Source of the DNA: Whitmania pigra
Taxonomy: Eukaryota > Annelida > Clitellata > Hirudinida > Haemopidae
Length of the DNA: 64,000 nt
Reading direction: 5' to 3'
NCBI GenBank assembly: GCA_021613335.1
Contig: JAJTWR010000040.1
Location: 70,001-134,000, forward strand
Shown here: positions 27,694 to 39,227 of the stretch, piece by piece
How positions within the stretch are numbered: position 1 is the first letter of the stretch
Layout: each line of letters opens with the position of its first letter
Program-made: the position numbers and the translations under genes
Notes under the pieces: generated by a model
The model's database searches: none
Told to the model about the DNA's origin: nothing
What the model saw: only the letters and a program-made list of their open reading frames with translations

Positions 27694-29623
27694 TGTTACT
27701 TACTTATTACTCCGCCTTGGAGCTCCGACAGGGATCCTCAGAGGAGTTTCCCCCGTCTTCAAACGTTTCGGCCCTTTGTATCTCCTTACGTTTTCGGGGG
27801 GTGGGCCGCATCCGGTGATCAGCCGGATGTCCCTGTCGGTTTGGTCTATCTGGACCCAACTGTTACCGCCGGCTATGAGAGGCACTCATCGGCCTTGTTA
27901 TGCCGGTCACTGCCGTCTTGGACTGGAGCGACTGCGAAAGCTCTCAATGGCTTCTTCATGTCGCATATAACCTGTTTATCACCTGCAAACTTCGACTATG
28001 CGAGGCTCTCTTTGGCCTTATTATGTCGATCGCCTCCACCCCAGTTTGCCTACAGCGGTCATGAAAGCTCTCAGTGGCTTCTTCACACCGTCTTAATATA
28101 TGCAAACTGGGCCTTATAATTTCTTTGTAGCGGCGGCCGGAGATTTTCGGGACCCGACCGCGGGCCTATTCGCGGCTGCGGTTTGATCCGCATTTCATGT
28201 TGCTTCGCGAGTCCGCGGCCGGCCCATTTCTCCCGACAACACCGCGTCTCTCGGCCAATGATTTGGCCCCGTCGTTCGGTGGATTATTCATACCGGAGAC
28301 CGACGGCTTTCCCCGGCTTCCTGCAATGGCCTCTTAAGACTTCTTCTGGCTCCTCATGTGCCAGATCCAGAATGAAGCCGCTTCTGCGGCCTCAGACATC
28401 TTTGTCATAGCCTTTGTTCTCTCCCGGCTTGACAGTCCAATCTTAGTGAGGAAAGCGTAAGTCGACTTGCCGACCACGCCCCTTGCGCCAATCTCGATTG
28501 GGAAGAGGTCTGTACGGTACCCTCTCGTTTCCAGGTCCATCGTCAGATCTGCGTACTTATCTGCTTTGGGCGCATTGCTGTATTGCAGCCTGTCCTCCCA
28601 TGGGACCGTCAACTCCACCAGAATGATGGCATCCGTCGACGGCGATACGAGCACCAGATCCGGCCTCTTGCCACTTTCTATCAGCACTTGGGGGTAGTGC
28701 CTCATCCCTTCTAAGTCGGCTGCGATAGTCCAGTCGTTTGCCTCTGCCAGAATGTCTCGCCTGGGGGTTTGGCATCTTTTTTTGCAGAGGTGTGCGAAGC
28801 CCTCGCGCAAGAAGTAAATCTTTCGCTGATTTACAATCGTGCGCGAGTTTGCTTTGGATACTGCTGCCTTTGCGGCTTCACACACTTCTCGAAGGACCTG
28901 GTTATGTCGCCATGTGTACCGACCATTGGCAAGGGCATACGTGCAGTTGCTGAGCACGTGATGCAGTGTCTCGGTCCCGCCGCAGAGCCGGCATTCGGTG
29001 TCTTCCACCATGCCCCACTTTTGCAAATTGTCCCTGGAGGGCAACTGGTCGTACACTGACCTTATCGCGTAGGCAAGTCGGAGCGGGGACATCTTCCACA
29101 TGTCGCTCCAGGTAAGGGATCTTTGCATCACGTCTTCCCACGTTGTCCACTTACCCTGCTGTGACTGCTGGACTGCCTTCGTGACTCGGTCTTGTTCCAC
29201 TTTCCTCCTCCTTTCCTGGATAATCATAGCGGCTCTGACTGATGCGCTCGCCTGGGACCATTTTGGCAAGTGGTTCCATCCAACTGCATGACGATCCGTC
29301 TGGGTAGGACCTCTCATTTCCTCGAACATCAGCTCGGCAACTGATTCGTCGATCTCATTCTGCGCTCTGAACTTCCTTCCAGATCTGAGCAGTGGTTTGA
29401 CTTTGCGGATCCTGTTGTCCGCGGAGTTGTTGAGCATCCACTGCGTTCTTATTTTGGAGAGTTTGTACTCTTCCACGATGGACCTTAGTGGCAATCGCAA
29501 GCTCGTGCTCCTACTGTAGAGGGCAACCGATGACAGCGCTGGAGGTAGGCCTAGCCATTTTCTGGTGTATCGGTTAACTTTCCTCTCCAGTTTTTCGACC
29601 ACTGACACCCCAATCTCATATAA
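27694..29623 (-). mobile_element. RLE-type non-LTR retrotransposon, 5' truncated, with intact 424-codon ORF
   Basis: Minus-strand insertion of about 1.93 kb. The uninterrupted frame 28334-29608 covers the end of the reverse-transcriptase region (RKVNRYTRKWLGLPPALSS) and continues through a CCHC finger (C206-x2-C209-x7-H217-x4-C222) into a restriction-like endonuclease domain (RPDLVL at 315-320, E332 in ILVELTVPWEDR, TDLFPIEIGARG at 367-377). This order is typical of RLE-encoding LINEs (R2/NeSL/R4/Dong-like groups). The frame has no ATG at its 5' end because the element is truncated. About 640 bp of 3' UTR follow, ending in a TAAGTAAG-like tail. The boundaries come from the empty copy at 38690-38735. 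Confidence 0.85.
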
Positions 29624-29752
29624 ATATGCTACCGGCTGATGTTATAAACTCTAATTCTAACTCGCTTCAACATAGGAATTCGACAACTAAACTTTAGCCA
29701 ATACCTTAGATTTAAAGAGCTTTAGGACGACTACATTCTTGAGACAAATTAT
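29624..29752. repeat. Segmental duplication block, right flank of the retrotransposon insertion
   Basis: Matches 38725-38852 (GGCTGATGTTATAAACTCTA and onward). Contiguous in the second copy with the block at 27440-27693. Confidence 0.85.
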
Positions 29753-29756
29753 GTCG

Positions 29757-29935
29757 TGAGAAAGCCAAGGTTTGGCATAATCAGGCATGTTATATAACGG
29801 ATGGATGTTGTCCAAGTTCATTCCTGCGAAGAGTTTGGTTGATGATGTGATTCAAGGACGTTGTTGGCAGAGATATGACATCATTAGGAAACATAAGATC
29901 CAAGACTCAATGACCAACTCAAAACTTTGATAAAA
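29757..29935 (+). repeat. Dispersed repeat shared with 40887-41045
   Basis: Starts GAAAGCCAAGGTTTGGCA and runs through GACATCATTAGGAAACATAA in both copies. At 40838 the other copy has an upstream ATG frame (MDGDDAFTPVASSFDPPRKK) that enters the repeat, so this is probably the 5' coding end of an unidentified transposon. Confidence 0.6.
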
Positions 29936-29939
29936 TTTA

Positions 29940-30795
29940 ATAGCGCAAACGTCATAGCACGTTAAAGTGAATAGGGCCTGGAAGGAACTGGATGAAAAGA
30001 ACTTGAAACCTTTTTTGGATTCAATAAAAAAATAGCGTTCAAGAGTTAATTACTATGAAGAAAGAAGTTAAAAAACATTATTGATCTTTCACATAAATAA
30101 TAATTTAAAGGTTTGATTTCAATAAATATAAAAATTTATGCTCTTTAGTGTTTTTTGTTCCTCTACGTAATTTTGGGTATTTCCAGTTCTTCTCGAAAAT
30201 TGCACGAAATATTTGTCTGAGTTTAATAAATTTGCTAAGTATAAATCTAATGTGTTTCAGTACATTGTGTGAAAAAAATGGCCTATGAAAATTCAGTACA
30301 TAAAAATCGTCAAAAAGATTCTAGTAGAATTTAATTTAATATCGAGAGATATGGGAACATTATTTTATTTTAAATATTTGTTGTAACTTTAATTCATAAA
30401 CCTTATAGGAATTATGGGTAATATTTATTTGAATTTTGAATCCTAATTTTTCAATTTATTTCAGCTTATTCCAAGTGGTAGGTCAAGCTGATCCCGTTGT
30501 TCCCTTAAATGGGAGTCCCTAGATGTCAGGTCCAGAAGTAATTCAAAACAGTTCTATATGGCAAGCACGAAGTATTCTTTCAAACATATGGTTATAGATA
30601 TGGAAGCCATAACAGCTTTTTATCAAGAATTCTTTCTCGTTTAACACATAATCAAACGATAACTTATTTGGTTCAACTTACTCATTCAATTCAGCAATGC
30701 AAAAACAGTTTCAGCTGATAAAAATTATTCCTTAGATAGATAATGAATACAAAAAACACATTTATTATAAGTTTAATTAAATTTCCCAGTATGGG
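29940..30795. other. AT-rich DNA, no gene seen
   Basis: No recognised frame; flanked on both sides by transposon repeats. Confidence 0.45.
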
Positions 30796-31785
30796 TGGGG
30801 TCAAATTTTGTCAAATTCTGCAAAACATTGAACTTGTCTCCAATCGCGGAACAGCATGGAATTTTTATATTTTGCTTTTAAATTTTCTATTTTTTGCATT
30901 ATAGTGTTTATGTTCGTAATTATTCTTGGTCGGTCGTGTTCCGCATCTGGCTGCTACCACGGTAGTTGAAAAAAGTGACAAAAATTGTCAAAGATTAGTA
31001 TTAATTATTAGATTTAGTTTGACAGCCAGTTCATCAATGGTGTGCGAATATTACATTTTTAAGGTTTAACATATTAGATTTTCGAATATTTTTTGCGATT
31101 CAAAATGAACCAAAACAAGAATAAACAGGAAGCATTATGAAGAAAGCAGGCATGATTAATGTTACGTGAGCAGTCTCCTCAGGTGAACTGTGCTTAAGTC
31201 ATCGCCGCTACCAGGGCCCCAAATCAAGATTTAATCATTTTAAAACTAAAGTGTTAATTGGATTAAAAATGAAATTGTCGAGTTTTTTTATTGTAATTTT
31301 ATGAATATCAATATAAAATTTAAAATCCATTCTAACATTGAACAAATTTTAAACATCCATTTAAAATTCTCTAAAAGAAAACATTCGTCTGTTTCCGAAT
31401 CGATCGAAAACTTCTAAAAACAATTGAATGAGGGAAATATAAAGGAAATAAGTTGAAGTAAATAGTATTAAAGTGTATAGTGCTAACAAATAGCCTCAAT
31501 AAGAACTAATGTAATAAGAATTGCCCAATAAGTACTTTCATAACATTCATTAATAAACAATTCTCACAAATAATTCTGCTTAGGCCCCAGATGTACATTT
31601 CCCTGGTAATATATTAAACTTCTGTCGAGCTGTCGAGTTGCAGCCAAATTTAGACACCAAAACAAAACATCATCAGAGGCGTTATCAGGGGAGCAGAGGA
31701 ACGACTATTTTCCAGAAATTGGTGCCTTATCAAGATTAACAAAATATATATTTAATTACAACTTTATCATAATACGAAGCACATT
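30795..31785 (+). repeat. Second copy of the hAT-associated repeat family
   Basis: Partner of 20890-21620. Here about 500 bp of extra AT-rich sequence (31190-31640) separates the two conserved blocks. Confidence 0.65.
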
Positions 31786-31914
31786 TGATTTACTAATTGA
31801 ACTTTTTCCTACAAAATTCCGTTTATTTAACGATAGAACAACTTCTCTGATCATTTAACAGCAGAATAAAAAGAAATATGATAGCATATCATAGATGCTG
31901 CTTTGTTTTTTTGT

Positions 31915-32515
31915 TTGGAAACAGGGATTGGCACTCCGTGGTTCTTTGCGAGCATCATGATTTAGATTTTCCAACAAGCGAATAAAGGCAATTACTTGGA
32001 ATTTATTAAACTGTTGGCTAAAAATGATATGTTATTGGAACAACATCTATTAATGGGTGATCAAAATGCGACTGTCGGTGCAGGAATACAAAATGATCTG
32101 GTACAATCCATATCGCCAGAGAATCTTTCGAAAGTTGTTAATGAAATCAAAGTGGCCGATCACTTGCAGTGATTGTTGACTCTGCTACTGATATTAGCAG
32201 AATCAATCAATTTTCTTTATCTTTGAGATATGTAACAGAAGACATCGATGCAGTGAAATATTTACTGGTGAAATTTATACAATTCACAGAATTACTTGGA
32301 TCAAGGGCTGAAGCTTTTTACAAAGTTCGTCTTTTAACGGTAAAGTTAGTTAATTCTAATTGGCACAGTAAGTTCCAATGTTCAAACTCAATTATGATTT
32401 TGATCTCTAGAAATTCTCTACATTTTTTCTTGAAGTTTGCCTCGTCTTTCAATATTAAAATAAGAGCAATGCAAATGTATGGAAACGTTTGTATTGACTC
32501 TAAAAAAAAATCTTA
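31915..32515 (+). mobile_element. hAT-family transposase fragment (DUF4371-like region)
   Basis: Readable blocks across frameshifts: GLALRGSL, NKGNYLEFIKLLAKNDMLLE, GIQNDLVQSISPENLSKVV, then VIVDSATDISRINQFSLSLR and FIQFTELLGSRAEAF. This is the order found in the ZMYM/TTF-type hAT group. The last part lies in the open frame 32169-32897, which runs straight into retrotransposon coding. Confidence 0.75.
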
Positions 32516-33277
32516 CGATACCAGAAGGGATGAGGCACTACCCCCAGGTGCTGATAGAAAAAGTAAGAGGCCGGATCTAGTGATCGTATTGCCGTCGAAG
32601 GATGTCAACATTCTGGTGCTGACGGTTCCGTGGGAGGACAGGCTGCAATATAGAAATGCGCTCAAAGCTGATAAGTATGTAGATCTGACGATGGACCTTG
32701 AAGCGAAAGGATACCGTATAGACCTCTTCCCCATCGAGGTTGGTGCAAGGGGCGTGGTCGGAAAATTGACTTACGCTTTCCCCGCCAAGATTGGATTGTC
32801 AAGCCGAGATAGAACAAAGACTATGGCAAGGATGTCCGAGGCCGCAGAAGCGGCTTCATTCTGGATATGGCTCATGAGGAGCCAGACAAAGCCTTAAGAG
32901 GCCACTACATGAAACCGGGGAAAGCCGTCGGTCTCCGATATAAATGATCCACCGAACGACGAGGGCAAACCGTCGAGAGACGCGGTAGTGTCTGGAGAAA
33001 TGGGCCTCCAACGACAAGGTTTAAAACACTAATGTCGACTTCTGTCTGTGTCACAAGATTAGCATTACCAAATGACTGGGGAACTGTTGTTTAATGACAT
33101 TTCCTCTTTGGTTCACTGTCATAGTCATTGTCAAAACCGACAGGGACATCCGGCTGATCACCGGATGCGGCCCGCTCCCCGAAAAACCAATGACTAAAAA
33201 CTCAAAGGGCCGAAACGTTTGAAGACGGGGAAACTACTCTGAGGAGCCCTGTCGGAGATCCAAGGCGGAGTAATAAG
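32516..33277 (+). mobile_element. Retrotransposon 3' fragment fused in frame to hAT
   Basis: From about 32518 the plus strand matches the endonuclease-domain end of the 27694-29623 element (KRPDLVIVLPSKDVNILVLT, YRIDLFPIEVGARGVVGK), with the stop at 32897. Its 3' UTR follows to the GGCGGAGTAATAAGTAA tail at about 33277, with a rearrangement in the middle. The hAT and endonuclease pieces share one 242-codon frame. Confidence 0.8.
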
Positions 33278-33637
33278 TAATTTATATGCTGCCTTTGTGT
33301 ACACGCCGGTCGATGCTTTTGTTTTTTTCAATTGTGTTAATGATCCAACTGGGCGCTTCAATTGTGACTAATAAATGAAATAAAATATAAAAAAAAGATT
33401 TAATGGCAGGTATTTCCTAGGTAATTGCGCGTCGTTGGTCACGTGCTTCTGGGAAGTCGAATATGTGAAGGAATGATTTGACAATGAATCAACATATACA
33501 CCGAGGTTTGGCAACTTCAAGCCAGTCGATTAATTTATTAATTTTTTTGTCAGTTAGGTAATTGTCAGAAATTGATTAGCCAATTAATTAATTCTTGAAT
33601 AATTGTTCTTCATCTCTCATTAAATTTGGTTCAGCTA
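33278..33637. promoter_or_regulatory. Upstream region of the lectin gene
   Basis: About 360 bp between the retrotransposon tail and the lectin ATG. No TATA box is obvious at a good distance. The retrotransposon fragment may have landed close to the promoter. Confidence 0.25.
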
Positions 33638-35337
33638 ATGGGATCACTTTATTCTATTGGCTTTTTCATTTCCTTGTGTGCTGTAAAATGTGCACTTCGG
33701 GAGCTCAGCTTCAGGGCAATTCTTGACTGCAATGGCCTCCAGGGCTGTGCTCTCCAAACTGCTTTTCAGGCCTTCAAACTCAGTCTGTTCTTCGGAAATT
33801 CGAAAAGTCAAGCATGCGTGGATGGTTCTGTTTTGTGCGCCTACGTTTGCCAGGGGTTTGAGGCATGCACCAGTTTCAACTATCTTTCCGCTTCTGATGA
33901 ATGTGAGTTGTTTAACTTGCCAACCTTTGCTATAGCACAAAAGCCCGGATGTTACCATTATGAAGTGAGTTTTGTGTCATTTTAATTGCAAAATATTTAT
34001 TGCTGCGTCCAATTGTGATGAATTGAATGATTATCGTTTCACTAATTATTTGTGTCGCCTTATTGATGCTATTTTTCATTGTTATTTGTTTTGTTTTAAA
34101 TTAATTATGTGATAAACATTTTCAATATTTACAACTTTAACAATTAAATGATAACTAAATAAATAAATAAATTATACACAGGTAGTAGGAAGATATCCTT
34201 CACAAAACGTCCAATACAAAAGTGAGCCAAGACATCAAATAGTTTAGAGTTTGTGTAGTAAATTACAGCTTTATGTCCAGGGCCGCCGAGAAAAAGTCAA
34301 GTGCCCAGAAACCTGGAAATTGTTGGGGGCTCGTTATGCTCTAAAATATTACAACATTATTTTGTTTTTTACTGGGAAGCCGTGGCCCAACATCCCGTAA
34401 CTGATATGCATAAGAGTCAGAATTTTAAGTCGGCGGCCCTATGGTTGTCCAACTAATTATTAATTTATTCTAATTTCTGGAAAGTCTTGTAATATGGACA
34501 ATTACTAGTGTAATAAAGATCTGATTTACTTTAACGATCTATGGTTAAGTTATTTCATAACGAAGAGGCCCTTTATAATTACAATTGCCTGTTATATATA
34601 TAATATATTATTGCATTATCCATAATATCAATTTGAATAAAAATGATCAAAAGTATATTTTTACTTTTAAAAGTTAGTTTTAAAATACATTTCTCGAAAT
34701 GAAAAAACAAATTGATTCGAAAAATGTTAACAGTGCACTTAATGCATCTGTCTGAAAATGGACGATATTTACCTTTGGAGAAGCACTTAGTTGATTGGAT
34801 GTTTATTTGTCCAAGATTTATGATGATTTATGAAAGATAATTTTAATTTAAAAATATTATGAAATGTCTTATTTTTTAGAATTAACTTATCTTCCAGAGC
34901 AGATTAACTTGGCCTCTAGACGTAGAACATGCCAGAGCTCAACAAGTAAAAAATATTATTTGTGATTTGTTTTTGTTATCAGCATAATTAGGTAATATTT
35001 GACAATAATTAGTTATTATTTGACAAGGGGAATGTTAAGCGCATCATAGTAATGATAATAAACGTATACTTTTTTTATTTTTCTCAATGTGTTACGCTGT
35101 AATGTAATGAAATTATAAATAATTACAAATTCAATCGATTTTTTGTGTATAATAATTTCTCTCTCCATGGCATAATTATTAAATGCTGCGAATATAAATT
35201 TAAATGATTATAGGCATTACAGCAGTCCTTATAAACGCTTTTTGGAAGTCATTAAAGAATGTTATTGAAGTCATTATTATTATTATTATTATTTTTTTTT
35301 TTTATTATTATTATTATTAATTATTATTATTACTATT

Positions 35338-35380
<43 letters not shown>

Positions 35381-35383
35381 TTA

Positions 35384-35423
<40 letters not shown>

Positions 35424-37517
35424 TATTATTATCATTATTATTATTATTATTATTTTATTATCATCATCATCATCATTATTGTTGTTGTTGTTGTTAATCC
35501 TTAATTGTGAAAAAAGACTGGTTTCTCATAATCAATGCATTGCATTGTGCCTACGAAGAACCAAATAAATTTTTTTTCGAGAGCCATTGATGTTCCTGTT
35601 ACACGAGAAAAACGCAAAAACGTGAGGCGATTGTCTTCAAGGAAATGCTTAGTCTTTCAAAGAAATTTTTCTTTTATGCTTGAAATGGGGATAAGCACGG
35701 AGCGTCGAATCCGCAAAAAGAAACGAATGAATGGTGAAGGATTGACTAATACATCGCTGGGATTTGACGCTGAGTTGAGACGGGAAATGTTGTGTCATGG
35801 ACAGGTTGACTGAGAAAATATCTGGCAGATTTCAGCAAGTTTATTGTCTTGCAAACAAATATGCCTTTCTCACACTATGAAACCTGTTTGATGATAATTA
35901 TGATTGTCAGCTATGTCAGCATAGTTGATGAAGACATAGAGAAAGAAGAGTTCCTTGCTTAGGAAGAGATTGATTAAGTATTTTGTGGAAGCTTCGAGAA
36001 ACGATAACATCGATGGACCCCTTCAACTTTTAATCTTCCTAACCCATGCTATTGGTGCTGCTAGCTGTGAGCGCTCATTCTCCAAACTTAAGTTAATAAA
36101 AACTGCCTTCGATCATCGATGAACTAAACCAACTTCCACCTCAGGTCACATTAGCAGCAACCATTGAAAAGAAAGTTTAGAAACTTTCTCAAGACCCGTC
36201 CTAATCATCTAGATATGCAAGGGACGTTAATAAAACATTACTTTTTGTTTCTCAAGACGCATTTATTCGGTGGTATTGAGGTCCCGTGATTCGGGCTTAC
36301 GCCACGATAAAGATTGTCCTATTTGATTTGAGCCAGGCACGTCTTACAGACTCTATAGAGAGGGAGCTTGCCAATGGACTGAATTTAAAAACTGTTATAA
36401 AAAAAAAAAGCTTTGCTGAAAGAATAGCGCGAAATATTTGATTGTAAATTTTTAATTTGATTGTATTTCCATAGAAATAAATATATAAGAGCTTTTCGAA
36501 ATTATGAAGGTTAACGAATTATTAACGGTGAAGAAGGGATGCGGCAAATCTTATGATGCCCCAGGCGGCAAAAGCAGTTTGTACGCCACTGATACTATCT
36601 CTCCACTGTCCATTTATTATCAACATCGTAATTTTTTTTATAAAAACTGAAATTAATACTGGAAACCAGTTTTTCCATCGTGGCTGGCTGTGGATGGATA
36701 CAACGGGACCAATATGGATAACCCAGCTTGCTCACACACCAACGACGACTACCTCGGACCAAATTGGTGGATGGTTCAATTGGATGACCAGACCATTGTC
36801 GATCGTGTGGATATTCTCACCAGGAATACCATCCCTTATTATGCACGTTAGTTTTGGAGTTTTGAAACGAGAGAGCTTTTTTGGCTGATCGTTCGGACGG
36901 CTGGCTGTTCAGTCTAAATCCAATTCATGACTAAGGTGGCTTCTATCTTCTAGGATTTTATAAATTTGCTCATCTGCTGATATTTAGGCGTTATTAGTGA
37001 TTATGCTATCACTTCATAAACAAATTTAACAATGTCCAAGTAACATGTAGCATTTCGGTCGAAAATTTAACAAATATTTGAAAAATTATCACATCATATT
37101 GTGATTAAATAAAATATTTAAAATTAGAATTTATTATTAATTTTAACGAGAAGGAAGTGCCTCTTATCCTTTTACCAAGTAAGCATAAGTACAACTGAAA
37201 TCAAGAACTCAACATCACATTGAATTAAAATAAAAAAAAAATTCACCCACAAATATTCTTTATCGCTTTCAGAAAGGATGCTGAATCTGACCATCGGTCT
37301 GACCAACACCTCTTGGTTGAACCATAAACCCGTTAGAGGGTCGTACCCTTTGTGTGGCATTTATGACGGACCACCGCCAATGGCCACATGGATCACCATA
37401 AATTGTATCCTACCGAAGTTGGCAACGATGTACGTTATCGTCCAACAAGCAATTTTGAAAGATTACGGTGGATATCTGGCTTTATGCGAAGTGGAAGTTT
37501 ATGGGGTTGTTGTGTAG
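33638..37517 (+). CDS. Secreted PAN/apple-like plus F-type lectin (fucolectin) domain protein, 288 aa
   Basis: Four exons: 33638-33964, 36510-36627, 36670-36846 and 37273-37517 (TAG), 867 nt and phase-consistent. Exon 1: signal peptide (MGSLYSIGFFISLCAVKC), then a PAN/apple-like segment with clustered cysteines (VLCAYVCQGFEACTSFNY, DECELFN, GCYHYE). Exons 2-4: one F-type lectin domain, with PGGKSSLYATD, CSHTNDDYLGPNWWMVQLD and YLALCEVEVYG. F-type lectins bind fucosylated glycans and act in innate recognition or self/non-self interactions. The canonical fucose motif (H plus RxDx) is only partly evident: CSHT is present, while the loop reads TRNTIPYYAQR. The start is the first ATG giving a signal peptide. 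Intron 1 (2.5 kb) holds a TTA microsatellite and a hAT relic; intron 2 is only 42 bp. AATAAA is at 37661-37666. Confidence 0.85.
35272..35500. repeat. (TTA)n microsatellite with ATC and TTG runs
   Basis: About 190 bp of TTA/ATT units, then ATC and GTT runs, within intron 1 of the lectin gene. Confidence 0.9.
35535..36230 (+). mobile_element. hAT transposase relic in lectin intron 1
   Basis: 35535-35813 is open and contains VTREKRKNVRRLSSRKC and RKKKRMNGEGL. Further broken blocks follow, and 36050-36110 gives the C-terminal dimerisation motif AASCERSFSKLKLIKT. Stops and frameshifts occur between the blocks. Confidence 0.65.
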
Positions 37518-38852
37518 GTGTAGTAACTTTTATTGGCGACTTGACATTGAATATTATTAGAATTAGAAATATTAAAAGTGCTACTCGATTTAAGAATATT
37601 GATGTGTTATGGATTTATTTACGGATTTTGAGATGGCAGAATTTGAATTTAGAAATTTTAAATAAAAACTTATTTGCTACATTAATAAATTAAATGAAAG
37701 ATCACTCTGGTGGGTGATTTCGCCTTGTCTAAGAAACAACTTTGCATCCCAAATGTAACCAATCATTACTAAATGGCAAGCATTAGTAGTTAAATAGTTA
37801 ATTATTTACTTGTAGTTTAAATTAATTCATTTAGAGTTTAAAATTAATTCCAAATTGTTTTTTCATTTGTGATTGGACAGATGTTTTTCGAAATTAAGTT
37901 ATATGTCGTTTTAACTTCATAAAATATAAATTTTGTTAAAATGACCATTGCTTTATTTAATTTTAATAAAAAAATTGACATTAATTGGGGGGCGCTTTAT
38001 CAATGCCAATCAGCTCTGCATGCCAGGAAGAGTGGCAAGATTAAAGTCCAACTAACAGCATTGGCTCGTCGAAGGCCAGTTGCTGTCAAGTCCATTCAAA
38101 AGACTTCGCCTGCTTGCAAGAAAATTAAAAACGTTTTAACCTTTCATTTATGCTGCAATAAAAATGATTACTGATTTAAAAATATATTTTTTAAAGTGAA
38201 GTGGCTAATTTTTTAAATGATGAGGTTTAATGAGATAAAGATCTGGGGTAATATTTAACTTAATATTTTAGTGTTAAATGAATCCTCCAAAAAGCTTCAT
38301 CTTTTAGATTTTTACCATAAGCGACAGGCGTTTTTGTTTATTAATTTAATAAACATATAAATAAGGCCAGAAAAACAAAAACCGATCATAGAAATAATCC
38401 ATGACTCAAATTAATGTATGTAATACATTTTAAATGTTTTTTCCTGAAATGTGGAGATCATAACCAAATTTGAGTCTTATTGGCTTACATTGTTACATAT
38501 AGTTTTCGGAAACAAGTGTGGGTTAAAAATTAATGTCAAATTTTTTATTAAAATTAACTAAAGCAATAGTCACTTTAACCAAATTTATATTTTATGAAGT
38601 TAAACCGATACATGTGACCTACTTTCGGAAAACATCTGTCATAGCAATCCAATCATAGCGCCTAAATTAGCTAATACATGAATATTAATCATCCCCGCGT
38701 CGTTCTAGACAAGGGTTTGTAAATTTGCTATCGGCTGATGTTATAAACTCTAATTCTAACTCGCTTCAATAAAGAAATTCGACAACTAAACATTAGCCAA
38801 TACCTTAGATTTAAAGAGCTTTAGGACGACTACATTCTTGAGACAAATTAAT
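36553..38852 (+). repeat. Segmental duplication, copy 2 (partner 24356-29752)
   Basis: Lectin exons 2-4 with introns and about 470 bp of 3' flank match 24356-25873 in the same orientation at very high identity. After a copy-specific insertion (about 38009-38330), 38431-38852 matches 27440-27693 plus 29624-29752. Copy 1 additionally carries the telomere-like tract, the piggyBac relic and the retrotransposon. Confidence 0.85.
37941..38174 (+). other. Copy-specific insertion with a basic 77-codon open frame
   Basis: The insertion begins near 38009. The frame over it includes ALHARKSGKIKVQLTALARR and ends with a Cys-containing tail. The KIKVQ-T-x-x-RR pattern faintly recalls the C-terminal tails of SWIM-type transposon proteins, but this is a weak resemblance only. 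Confidence 0.3.
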
Positions 38853-39227
38853 TTTCAAGCCTTTTGTGTACCTTTTTGTCTAGTTCTGTTGTTCAGATAT
38901 TTTTCTGTTTGTTTACATTTTGCTGCTTGGTCATGTAAGCGGTTAAAAGCCTTTTGACCTCGTGTGAATAAATAAAATTTAAAAAAATAAATAAAAAGTA
39001 GCTCTTCTCCTAGCTCGACAAATAAACGCTAAAAGTAATCTGACCGCACATGTATCTCAAAAAACACAACCACAATACTGCAAACGCACATAGAATATAT
39101 CTTTGCAAGACTTTCAAGAATAATGTTGATTTCACAACATCTAGCAACGAATATAGTTTTAGATTTATAGACATAGCATAGATCACGTGAAAAACCATGC
39201 AACAATAATTCTGGGCCGACATTGAGA

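Noticed and set aside
28467..29291. Plus-strand frames across the retrotransposon
   Set aside because: They are antisense to the intact 424-codon minus-strand frame, which carries the recognisable motifs.
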